64,000 bases of DNA from Limonium bicolor (Eukaryota; Streptophyta; Magnoliopsida; Caryophyllales; Plumbaginaceae), in assembly GCA_023374045.1 (NCBI GenBank), contig CM041778.1, positions 291,253,533 to 291,317,532 of the forward strand. Direction: 5' to 3'. Below the pieces are notes generated by a model. That model was not told the DNA's origin and ran no database searches. It worked only from the letters and a program-made list of their open reading frames with translations. Shown here one piece after another: positions 32,810 through 42,562 of this stretch (its first letter is position 1; each line of letters begins with the position of its first letter). The translations under genes were made by a program, and so were the position numbers.

Positions 32810-34975
32810 CTAGGTAGACGGAGTCAACCCAATTGCTGATCGAAGTGCTTCAAATCGTGCTGTGGATAAGGGTTTAGTGAAGATATCTGCAAGTTGATCT
32901 TCTGTGGGCACAAAGTCAAGTTGAACGAGCTTTTTCTTGACACAGTCTTTCAAGAAGTGAAAACGGATTTCAATATGTTTGGTTCTTGAGTGTTGGACTG
33001 GGTTTTCGGATATTTTGATTGTGCTTTTATTGTCACAGAAGATTGGGATCTATTCTTGTGTGACATGATAATCTTGAAGTTGTTGTTTCATCCAAAGGAG
33101 TTGGGAGCAACAGGCTGCAGCAGAGACATACTCTGCCTCCGCTGTAGAGAATGCAACAGAGTTTTGTTTTTTGGAGGACCATGAAACAAGACAAAGACCC
33201 AAGAACTGTGCATTACCTGAAGTACTCTTTCGATCTTGGAGGGAACCAGCCCAGTCAGAGTCATTGTATCCAGATAAAGTGAAAGTAGGAGATCGAGGAT
33301 ACCATAGATAGAGTGTACTTGTACCTTTGAGATATCGGAAGATACATTTGACTGCTTTGACGTGAGACTGCTTTGGTGCTGCTTGGAAGCGGGCACAAAG
33401 ACAGACTGCGTGGAGAATGTCGGGGCGACTGGCAGTCAGGTACAAGAGGGACCCTATCATTCCCCTATACTCTGTGGCATTGACACCGACTCCGTCGTCA
33501 TCGAGATGAAGTTTGGCAGATGTGCAGCTTGGTGTTGACATGCTTTTGACATTGCTGAGATTGTACTTGTCAAGGAGTTCCTTGATGTACTTTTGTTGAT
33601 GGATTTTAATCCCGTCCCTTTCTTGTTGAACTTGTAGTCCTAAGAAGAACTTTAGCTCACCTAACTCATTCATGAAGAACTCTTGCTTCATAGGGCTAGC
33701 AAAATGGTCACAGAGGGTGTTACTTGTAGAGCCATAAATAATATCATCAACATAAATCTGTACTAGAAGTAAGTCATGTGATGAATGAAGAATGAATAGT
33801 GTTTTATCTACGTTTCCTCTAGAAAAAACATTTTACAAGAGATATGTAGACAATCTTTCATACTAGGCTCGCGGAGCCTGTTTCAGTTCGTAAAGGGCTT
33901 TACACAGCTTGTAGACGTAGTCGGGATGAACGGAGTCTATAAACCCTGGGGGTTACTCGACATAGACTTCTCTATCAATGTAGCCATGGAGGAAGGCCGT
34001 TTTGACATCCATTTGATATAGTGTGAAACCTTTAAATGCAGCAAATGCAATTAACATGCGAATTGCTTCAAGACGAGCTACAGGTGCGAAGGTTTCATCA
34101 TAGTCAATCCCTTCTTCTTGGTTGTAGCCCTGAACGACCAATCTGGCTTTATTCCTGAAAACTTGTCCAGCATCATCAAGTTTATTACGAGAGACCCAAC
34201 GAGTACCAATTGTTTGTTGATGTGTGGGTCGAGGAACTAACTCCCCAATAGCATGTCTTTGGAGGGACTTTAGTTCCCCCTGCATTGTAGTGACCTAATC
34301 ACTATCAAGGAGTGCTTCTTTGACATTTCTTGGTTCAGTGCTGGAGAGAAAGGCACCAAAGGCACAAAGGTTTTGCATAGCTTGGAAGCGTGTTTGAACA
34401 CCAGAATTTAGGTTGGATATAATGTTTTCAGGAAGATGAGCAGATTTTTGTTGGAACTGGTGCAGGAGGGGGTGTGTCTTTGTCGGAGGAATCAAAGTTC
34501 AAGTTTTGAGGCAAGGGTGTCTTAGAGTTATTGTCAGAGTCGGTAGAGTCTGATGTATTGTTTTTCTTTTCCGGGGAGTCATTAGGTGTGATGGATTGGG
34601 GATCTTGGAGTCTTTCTATGGGAACAGTGATGAAGTGTGGATCAGTGAGGAAATCGTCTAGAGCAAAGTCAAGTTGATCAGAAGATGAGCCAACATTATG
34701 GGACTCATCGAACTTGACATGGGGACTATCTTCTAAACATTGAGTTCTCAGATTAATAACACAATAAGCTTTGCTTTTAGAAGAGTAGCCAAGAAATATA
34801 CCTTCATCACTTTTAGGAGAGAACTTTCCCAAGTTGTCCTTACCATTATTGTGGATAAAGCACTTACATCTAAAATGCCTAAGATGAATGAGATTTGGTT
34901 TACGTTGACGGAGTAGTTCGTAGGGTGTCTTGTGGAGGAATGGATGGATCAACGCACGATTTAACACATAGCATG
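32810..34975 (-). pseudogene. Sirevirus pol, C-terminal half: integrase end, reverse transcriptase, RNase H
   Basis: Resuming after the Tat insertion, the frame from about 34967 gives the integrase C-terminal region (HKTPYELLRQRKPNLIHLRH, GIFLGYSSKSKAY). RT follows from 34285 with [35 protein letters not shown] and the motif-A aspartate in [13 protein letters not shown]. The catalytic YVDD is at about 33744-33755. An extra A near 33720 shifts the frame just after it. RNase H follows to 32810, with SGYNDSDWAGS, DRKSTSG and TAEAEYVSAA, one in-frame TAG near 33048, and the usual end DFVPTEDQLADIFTKPL. Catalytic residues look intact, but frameshifts and stops inactivate the gene. Confidence 0.93.
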
Positions 34976-35750
34976 TGTTATACCCAAAATTTCAACCCCC
35001 CCCCCCCCGGAGTGGTCTCTAAGGCATACGTGTTACAAAGGGCAAAGAGGTCAAAATGCACCAATGCAGGATTTTCCAAGGACATTATCGGGGTTTTCTA
35101 TTTTCATATGACTTGTTCATTATCTCCAAACACTTCCAAATATCATAGTCATTATGAAAGGTATTTCATGATTTTCTGATAATATTTATTCTGGAAATTT
35201 AGCTTTTAATTCATATTATAAGCTAATTTCTTTAATTAACACATGAAATAACCTCAAAATAGAAATAATAAAAGGTTTCCAAAATTAAAATAAAATTGTC
35301 ACATGGTTAGCATGACTACATACAGTCATAAACCTGAAATTATTTTATTTGGAACCTTATCCCAAAATTTAAAAGGGAAATTCAATCATTTTTGCAATTT
35401 TCTCTCTCCTCCGGAAAATACCGAAATCAAAACAAAATGTCATGCAATTTTAACACAAGATAGAGGATGAGTTTTAGAGACTAATGCCGTTGGAATTTTG
35501 TTATTTCGACTTTCTAATAATTAGTTATGAATTATGGGAGATTCCATATTGTGCGATTTTTATCTAATCGATTATTTATCAAACTAATCCGATTCCAACT
35601 CTCAAAATTCCTAAAAATCATTCTTTACCTTCAGTTAAATTTTCATAATTTTTATCGGCTTGCAACATATTCTAAAAAATCAGATTCCCTTAGAGCACAA
35701 AATCAGTCTTTTAGATAAAGATCTTGCTCTATCAATTTGACCATGCTCTT

Positions 35751-35760
35751 TCTATAAAAG
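35751..35760 (+). promoter_or_regulatory. TATA box of the 5' LTR, Tat-type element
   Basis: TCTATAAAAGGACC is found here and again at 43341-43350 in the 3' LTR. Confidence 0.65.
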
Positions 35761-36167
35761 GACCCCCCCCCCCATGAACGAACTAGGGCAGAGGAGATCA
35801 TCCCCAAAGTCAGAGAACTCAACCGTCAACCTACTTCCAACGTTTTTGCAACCCCGAGCCTCGAATCTATACCGAAATCACCAAAAAAACACATTCCTTC
35901 TTCTCCCATTGAGATTCCTAGCACCAAAACACAAAAATACAGAAGCAAACCGTGGCTAACAATACAAGGAAGAAGGAGCCAGAAGCTTGGGTCAAAGTCG
36001 AACCGGATCGGCCATCAACGAAGCTCTCGAAGATTCCCGACGTGAAGGAACAATCAAATCCCGAAGTCAAAACAGGTTGGAATTTGACTTCCTTAACCCC
36101 TCTGATCAGAATACACTTATGTGTGAAATTTCTAATCGAATTGACTTTTTATTTGCTTCTGAATTAA

Positions 36168-36270
36168 GGTTTGTTTGTGTTTCTGTCTAATAAATTGTTA
36201 ACTAAGTTTCGTATTAATTTTGACTTCAAATTGAATTATTTCAATCACTAACGTCTTGTAAATCTTTTAG
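36168..36270 (+). other. Possible intron in the LTR leader
   Basis: AAG is followed by GTTTGTTTGTG, and a T-rich run ends in CTTTTAG before GCTACACACC. This gives 103 bp with GT...AG borders downstream of the TATA, conserved in the 3' LTR (about 43764-43866). It is a candidate 5'-UTR intron, based on sequence form only. Confidence 0.3.
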
Positions 36271-36309
36271 GCTACACACCCATAAAATTTGAGCCAAAAA
36301 CACCTTCGG

Positions 36310-36600
36310 GAACAGCCTCAACGCCGCCGTCCGAGGGCGGTCCGCACCCACGGACGTCATGTCCGGGGTCCCGGACTCCCTGTCCGTAAGCTCGGACGCC
36401 CACGGACGGCGGCGGGATTTTTAAATTTTAAAAATTTAGGTTTTCTAATAATGTCCGGGCCCACGCACAGCCTGTCCATGGCCCCGGACTTTACAATTTT
36501 CTGTTTTCCGTTTAATTTGACTTTTATTTTCATATAGGTTAACTGGGGTCCGTGGTCTCGGACATTAGGTCCGTGGCTACGGATGGAAACAAAATTTGAC
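36310..36600. repeat. GTCCGGG/CCCGGAC palindromic block in the Tat LTR
   Basis: It contains GTCCGGGGTCCCGGAC (perfect inverted repeat) and several GTCCGTGG, CCACGGAC and GGCCCCGGAC words. Homologous blocks are at about 43905-44180 and, inverted, 63840-63985. Confidence 0.8.
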
Positions 36601-37012
36601 CTAATTCTGCCTCCGAAACCCTAGTTTAGGTAATTTTAATTTCCACTTTAATTTTCTGTCAAAAAACGTTAAAAAATAAAAAAAACAGAAGCACGCACCT
36701 AGGTTAAAAACAATTTTGTAGAAAGCCATAAACGAACCAAGTAGAGGAAAAACGACCTAGGAAGGGTAATGAAAGTAATATGACGCCTAATTAAGTCGAA
36801 TATCAAGCCCCGAACCCGAACTCTCCTTTCCTAATTTGATCTAGGTTAAAATTAGGTGGCGACTCATAATAGGTTCCAGTGAGCTAGCCTAGGTTTTAAT
36901 AATTATTATTATATGACATAGTATTAACTTAGGTTAAAGTGGACCTAAAACCCGATTGGATCCTAATCAACTTTAATCAACATAGGATAGGGTTTAAAAT
37001 CGAGGCTCACAG

Positions 37013-37032
37013 ACTGGCGACTCCGCTGGGGA
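37013..37032 (+). other. Primer binding site of the Tat-type element
   Basis: GACTGGCGACTCCGCTGGGG follows the LTR terminus by one or two bases. This is the form seen in Tat/Ogre-branch Gypsy elements and is usually assigned to tRNA-Arg. Confidence 0.75.
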
Positions 37033-38229
37033 CTACTTCTTAATATTAACTTGATTAATTTTAAGAAAGAGGGCTTAACTCGAAAAATGTTTATTTATGG
37101 CTTCATTACTTTGTTTTTTACTTTGGTGCGCACTTTAATTTTCTGCACCTTTGCATCATATGAGAGCGAGGGTCCACCTAAACCGATTTCATCCCGGGAC
37201 CCGTTTGAGGGTCCCCTGTCAGGGACTCACACCTTTTAGGTGATGTGAATAAGCGGGGGAAAAGAGGAGGATGTCGTCTAACCACATCCCCTTAATACCT
37301 GGGCCTTAGCCCCAAGCGTTTTCCTGGCAGTGTCCTTACCTAGCCCATTGTTTGGTCAGTCAAAGACCCGGCCGCAGACGCACACCTTCAGGTGATGTGA
37401 AAAGTGGGGAAGCCCAAAGAGAATAGCGTGCAAGCCCTATTCCTTTGTGGCGACCTGGGCCCGAGCCCCAAGCACCTCTCCGGAACGATCCATACCCAAA
37501 TTGATTTAACCGTCAAGTGAGGACATGTTGAATTTGTGTGGGCCTTGTTTGCTTGTATGATCGGCCCATTACCCTGCCTAGAGATTGATAGGAACTTCTC
37601 CTACATTAACCTAGCCCAACCGAATTGGCGGGTCTACTTGTTTGTGGCCCAGAGGTCCTGTTTGGTTTAATATGTGAGTCATTCAGGCTTCGGCCTAAAA
37701 GCTTAGACTTAGGTGATTTCTCTTCTGGCCCAATTTAAATTATCCAATTAGTTCTAGGCCCAAAAAAAGGAAATCCACTTGGACTTGAAATAACCCACAA
37801 GTTCTGAAAAAAAAATCTTTTTCTGCTTAGCAACAATCTTCTCTGGCCCAAGGAAAGTTAGGCCCATTTGTGGTTTAGGGACCATTCCAGCCCATGTGCT
37901 TTACTCCAGGCCCAAACACATTCCGGCCCAAGGGCTCATTCTAGACTAGGTAAACTTCTTATTTGGGCCCTAGCCCCAAACCCTAGATCTAGGTTCACCT
38001 CTCAGGCCCAATCAAAGCCATCTGTCTAGATTTCAGCCCAAGTTCCAGTTCATAAGATACTCCAGCCCAAACACCTCATTCTCTGGGTATCCTGGCCCAC
38101 TTGCTTTCAGCCTAAGTCTGTTTCGATCTATCTTGTGAAGCATCATGTTTCAACCCACTTCCTTTTGTTAGCTAATAATGGACACCTTGGACACAGGTAG
38201 ACTCAAGTCCTGAGTACGGTCCAATCGAC
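37033..38229 (+). other. Leader of the Tat-type element
   Basis: About 1.2 kb of untranslated leader. It includes a diverged ~150-bp duplication (TTTTAGGTGATGTGAA near 37235 and TTCAGGTGATGTGAA near 37388, each followed by a TGGGCC...GCCCCAAGC block) and many GGCCCAA words. No gene is seen. Confidence 0.6.
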
Positions 38230-38869
38230 ATGGAAGCCCAGCTCGCAACTTTGGAACATAAGCACATGGCCACCATTGAAGCCATGGAGCAGAGGCATAG
38301 TGCTGCCATGGACGCCGTGGAATCTAACTACGTTGCTGTTATCGAAGAGTTGAAAGCAAAGGCTCTTTCCTTCGAGTCCGAACGTCAAGCTCCGGATGAG
38401 TTAGTGGACAGGCTTCTCAACACCCTTTATGACTGCATTGAAGTTGGCTCCATTAGGGTCCGAGGATCGGAGGAGAATGTCAAAGAAATTGGTACAAAAC
38501 TCAGGAAAGTGATCAGACAACCAGGAGCAGCAACTTGCATCCAAAGCTGCACCCGTAAGAGAACCAGGCAGCATGAGGAGGGCAGTGATCGACAGTCAAG
38601 AGGACCTGGTTGGGCGTTGGGACAGTAGAACCATCCCGACGGAGTTCTCGACAGAGAGAGTTGACATCGGCCGAACACCAAGACAAGCACTTGAGGAGCT
38701 TCGAGGAAGATATCCGATGCAACCGCTCGCCCTGAGGCCAGGAACTACTCATTTGGGAAGGATCTTAATCAATTTTGTCACTTTCATCAGCTGCCCGGTC
38801 ACGACACTGACCACTGCAGAGCCCTACAACACAGAATCCAGGATCTGATTGACCAAGGGCTCCAATTCT
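38230..38869 (+). pseudogene. Remnant gag of the Tat-type element (coiled coil plus zinc knuckle)
   Basis: The ATG at 38230 opens a frame with a strongly helical, coiled-coil N-terminus (MEAQLATLEHKHMATIEAM), including an EELKAKALSFESE segment. That frame stops at 38626-38628. Further along the same frame, after more stops (TGA near 38662 and another near 38692), lies a knuckle FCHFHQLPGHDTDHC (C-x2-H-x4-H-x4-C) followed by RALQHRIQDLIDQG. This is the C-terminal end of Tat/Ogre gag. The central capsid portion of gag is absent, so a deletion has joined the two ends. RNA packaging, if any, would rely on proteins from other copies. Confidence 0.75.
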
Positions 38870-40424
38870 AAGAACATGGTGGGGAGCGTAGAGCACGCGT
38901 GCCCAGGCATCATCAGAAATGTTGTTTTTGTGTTTTTCTCATTAAATGCATTCCTTTTTTGATTAGTTGTCTTTCAACTTTTGTAGTAGTTAGTTCCCTT
39001 GAATCGTTTTCGGTAGTTTTCCTGAGTTTGTAATTTCCAACATTATTCTTTTTGTTGAATAAAACATAGTTCATGTTTCATAATTTTGGTACAAGGCATC
39101 ATTCATTTATCCGAAAAAACTTTTTTTTTAAAAAAGAGCACTCACGTCTTTCAAGGATCACGAAGTAATCATTTTCTGACTATGCAATGGAACGACTTGT
39201 CTCTTGTTTCTAAAAATTCGAACATGGCTAACCAAACACCACAACTCACCACATATCCAAATAACCCACGAAGCGGTTCCAAATCCATATCCGCTTAAGT
39301 GTTGTCATAAACCCCAGGTCAATGCTGGGGGCAATCTGAGTTCAGGATCATCATCTTTAATCTTTCGTTTAAACGTGTGAACTAGTCTCTGAGTGAAATT
39401 CACGAGAGTGTCTTGAGCGGAAAAACCACGAGTGAACGAGCGTCATTTTTACACGACTCCGGTGAGACCACATTCAAAGGTAAAGTAAACGGCATAACTC
39501 CGACCGAAAGAGATAATTTGTAAATTTACTCTTAGACCTGCGAAAAGTAACAAAGAGCGGATACACAACTATCAAGAATGACGAAGCACCTAGGTACAAC
39601 ACCACGTAGCCAAAAGCTTGTGAACCCTGACATTAAACCCTAGGCACCCCCGCTGAGCCTTTCATATATTCCTTTTCGATATTATGAACTCCACAAAATA
39701 ACCCAGCCAGTGATGAATGTCCGACCCGGTGACCAAAGGAAGCGAGAAGCTCGAGACTCAGATAACATCTTCATTAGTTTAAAAAAAGCAACACCGCTAT
39801 CGACATGACGAAGCGATCCGTAAATGGTCCCAGAGTGACACAGGATCCAAAGAGCACACATCAAAATAGCTCTCGAAGCCCAAAACCGGGAAACACAAGA
39901 ACCCCGAAGGCGAAGTCAAGAAAGGATCAAACAAAGAGGCAAAACCGAAGTGCCTCGAAGAAATCCAAAAGACGAAAAGAGAAATGGTGTAAAGGACAAC
40001 TTCAGAAGTCCAAGTCCAGAAGCTCAAAAACAACGTCAACATGAAGCAGTCAGACGACTTCAAGACAAGGAAGATGAATCCAAGAGAAGACGTAGTGTGC
40101 AGCTTTGGTCACCTCTTTTAGCTCCACATACCTCAAATATTCCTCCATGGTCCCGTTGTCCTTCATCACACCCCGTGGCCACGTTATAAGCTTTAAAGAC
40201 TTCCGACTTGATAGTTGTGTGTCCAATCACGTGAAAGTAACAGATCAAATGCGTAAATCCATCAAATATCGAATTCAATGGTCTAGAAGTTATGATCATG
40301 AGCGAGAAATGAGTGCAAACACCAACCACGTCAAGTGTAGGTTAGGGAGCACCACATCAAAGCATAAGCCTCGACCCTGTGAGGGTGAGACTTGTTCGCA
40401 TGTTTAATCAAAGAAAATACTGGG

Positions 40425-40451
40425 GGCAATCGATCGTCCCGATCGATTGCC
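40425..40451 (+). other. Perfect hairpin 1 after a polypurine-like run
   Basis: The arm GGCAATCGATCG, loop TCC and arm CGATCGATTGCC give 12 bp, all paired. It is preceded by AAAATACTGGG and followed by ATG. Confidence 0.85.
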
Positions 40452-40492
40452 ATGAACTCTAGCTCAGATTGTCCTAAAGGAAAAATACTGGG

Positions 40493-40518
40493 GGCAATTG
40501 TTGGTTCCAACAATTGCC
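40493..40518 (+). other. Perfect hairpin 2 after a polypurine-like run
   Basis: The arm GGCAATTGTTGG, loop TT and arm CCAACAATTGCC give 12 bp, all paired. It has the same flanks as hairpin 1 (AAAATACTGGG before, ATG after) but a different core. Confidence 0.85.
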
Positions 40519-41096
40519 ATGTCAACACCAATTAAAACCCAAAGCTCGAGCACCACCATCCCACCACAGGCGCACATAAGTCCTTACCACCACACACACA
40601 CTCTCAAGCCCGTCATTGGCCTTGACCTCCATCCAAAATCACAACCCAATCCCAGGTCTGTCACAAATCCTGAACACCGGCGAAAGCCTTCAGCACCACA
40701 ACAAACACCACACACTTCCACCAATGACATGTTCATTTTTCAAGAAACAAATTGCGGATATAAAATTTTTAGTCAGGAAATGATCATTTCACTTTCCTTT
40801 TTCAGCAGAGTCTTTCTCAAGCATTGCCATGTTTGACATATTTTTCAACAGTTTCTTGTTTTGGCAAGCTTCCAACAAACACTTTAGTTGCATTTTACAA
40901 CTTTTGCATAACACCTCAACAATGCCAAGTTTGGCACCTTTTCCAACTGTTTCCTGTTTTGAACGAGTATCTTTCATATATTTTGATTGCATACATTGCC
41001 ATAATTGGCACTCCGGTAATCATTTTTTGTCATTTGCACGAGACCATTATATTTCTAACTCATTTTTAGCCCGAGACCCAAAATCAGTGCGAGACC

Positions 41097-41330
41097 CATC
41101 ATTTTCAAGACTTTAGTACGAGACATCTTCATTCAGTGCGCGACCCAGAATCAGTGCGAAATCCAGTTTTTTTTCATCCGTTTAGTACGAGACTTCAGTG
41201 CGAGACCTATCATCTTCATCAGTGCGAGACCTATCACCTTCATCAGTGCGAGACCGAGCATCATCATCCAGTGCGAGACCAGTACGAGACCTAGTATCAT
41301 CTTCAGTGCGAGACAAGTACGAGACAGAGC
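41097..41330. repeat. Degenerate tandem repeat, GTGCGAGACC(T) units
   Basis: About ten units of roughly 20-28 bp (CAGTGCGAGACCTATCATCT and variants with GTACGAGAC). This is the first of several adjacent, unrelated arrays. Confidence 0.8.
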
Positions 41331-41343
41331 GTGATCTAAGTTG

Positions 41344-41500
41344 GCGGGGCAGAGGCAATAAGTCCCCATCTTTATGTCAACTTGCTTTGGGATCAAAGAA
41401 TGGTGGGCAAAGGCAATAAGTCCCCAGGGTTTTTACCAGGAGTTATCCCTGCACACCGGCTTGGGGGGCGATGGCAATAAGTCCACATTGGGTCCAGCCA
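41344..41500. repeat. Three units of ~62 bp with GGCAATAAGTCC
   Basis: The units centre on AGGCAATAAGTCCCC at about 41351, 41411 and 41471. Confidence 0.75.
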
Positions 41501-41535
41501 GGAGCATCGGCATGGGTTTCGGTCCCCAGAAGCAT

Positions 41536-41625
41536 CCGAGCATCATCAACATCATCAATATCATCAGCATCATCAGCATCATCATCAACATCATCAATAT
41601 CATTAGCATCGCTAGCATATCAGCA
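41536..41625. repeat. ATC-trinucleotide microsatellite
   Basis: Imperfect CATCATCAACATCATCAATA repeats. The apparent open frames are a by-product. Confidence 0.85.
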
Positions 41626-41764
41626 TTCCTACATACACTTTGATTGTAATTTGATAAGCACGTCATCATAGCCACGTTTGGCACTTTCATAATCAACTTT
41701 CATCATGATCATTTGCATAAAGTTTGCCTTGCATCCGTCTACATGAAACTCCTCATCATAGACT

Positions 41765-42115
41765 AAGAGATACAGATTCTCACCCCGAAGATACAGATTC
41801 TTCAGAGATACAGATTCTCGCCCCGGAGATACAGATTCTTCAGAGATACAGATTTTCACCCCGGAGATACAGATTCTTCAGAGATACAGATTCTCGCCCC
41901 GGAGATACAGATTCTTCAGAGATACAGATTCTCGCCCCGGAGATACAGATTCTTCAGAGATACAAATTCTCACCCCGAAGATACAGATTCTTCAGAGATA
42001 CAGATTCTCATCCATAGATACAGACTCTTCAGAGATACAGATTCTCACCCGTAGATTCAGATACAGATTCTCACCACGAAGATGCAGATTCTTCACAGAT
42101 ACAAATTCTCACCTG
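41765..42115. repeat. Tandem array, AGATACAGATTCTCnCCCCGG and AGATACAGATTCTTC units
   Basis: About eight copies of a ~40-bp unit formed by two alternating ~20-bp halves. It is nearly homogeneous in the middle and degenerate at the 3' edge. Confidence 0.9.
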
Positions 42116-42287
42116 AGTAGAAGAACTCACCCTCAAGCTTGTCATAAGTCTTACCCACTTCCTTAGCACCTGCCACGTTTGGCACTCTCAGTCCTTAACC
42201 TTTTACACACACTTCGGAATAGGTTCCGGTCCCTAGATGCACCTAGGTCATGCAATTCATCATCACATTAAGCACATTTCACTCATT

Positions 42288-42465
42288 ATAGGTAGTCAAC
42301 GCCTTAGAATAGCTTGACATCATTTTCATCGTTTAGGTAGTCAACGCCTTAGAATCGCTTGACATTACTTCATCTTATAGGTAGTCAACGCCTTAGAATC
42401 GCTTGACATCTTCTCATTCTCACTCATAGGTAGTCGGCGCCTTAGAATAGCTCGACGCAATCTAC
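42288..42465. repeat. Four units of ~50 bp with TAGGTAGTC(A/G)(A/G)CGCCTTAGAAT
   Basis: The units start near 42290, 42334, 42378 and 42426. They lie just upstream of the polypurine tract. Confidence 0.85.
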
Positions 42466-42547
42466 ATATAGGGCCTTTTAAGATCCAAAATTTTGGGGTA
42501 TCACTCAGGCATCAACTAGTCTTTTCATCTTCATTACAAAGCCTAGT

Positions 42548-42562
42548 TGACGGGGGGCAATC
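42548..42562 (+). other. Polypurine tract of the Tat-type element
   Basis: TTGACGGGGGGCAATC immediately precedes the 3' LTR start TGTTATACC. Confidence 0.85.

Larger units (their letters stand above)
34976..37011 (+). repeat. 5' LTR of the Tat-type element
   Basis: It starts TGTTATACCC followed by a run of 14 or so C, and ends GAGGCTCACA before the primer site. It has a TATA box TCTATAAAAG at 35751-35760 and a CCGG-rich palindromic block at 36310-36600. Short frames at 35774-36190 lie in the transcribed R/U5 part and are also in the other LTR; no function is recognised. Confidence 0.93.
38870..41090 (+). other. Non-coding interior of the Tat-type element
   Basis: No protein motif is seen. 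The region has a purine-rich stretch at 39840-40080, polypurine-like GCTGGGGGCAATC at about 39324-39336, and the two GGGGGCAAT hairpins at 40425-40518. Short overlapping frames on both strands have no recognisable content. Confidence 0.6.

Noticed and set aside
35952..36190. Two ~70-codon frames conserved between 35952-36190 and 43548-43786
   Set aside because: Identity is explained by their being the two LTRs of one element; no independent evidence of translation.
41765..42115. Regular direct repeats that superficially resemble a CRISPR array
   Set aside because: No unique spacers, no cas genes, plant genome, and the units are contiguous tandem repeats in a Tat 3' region.
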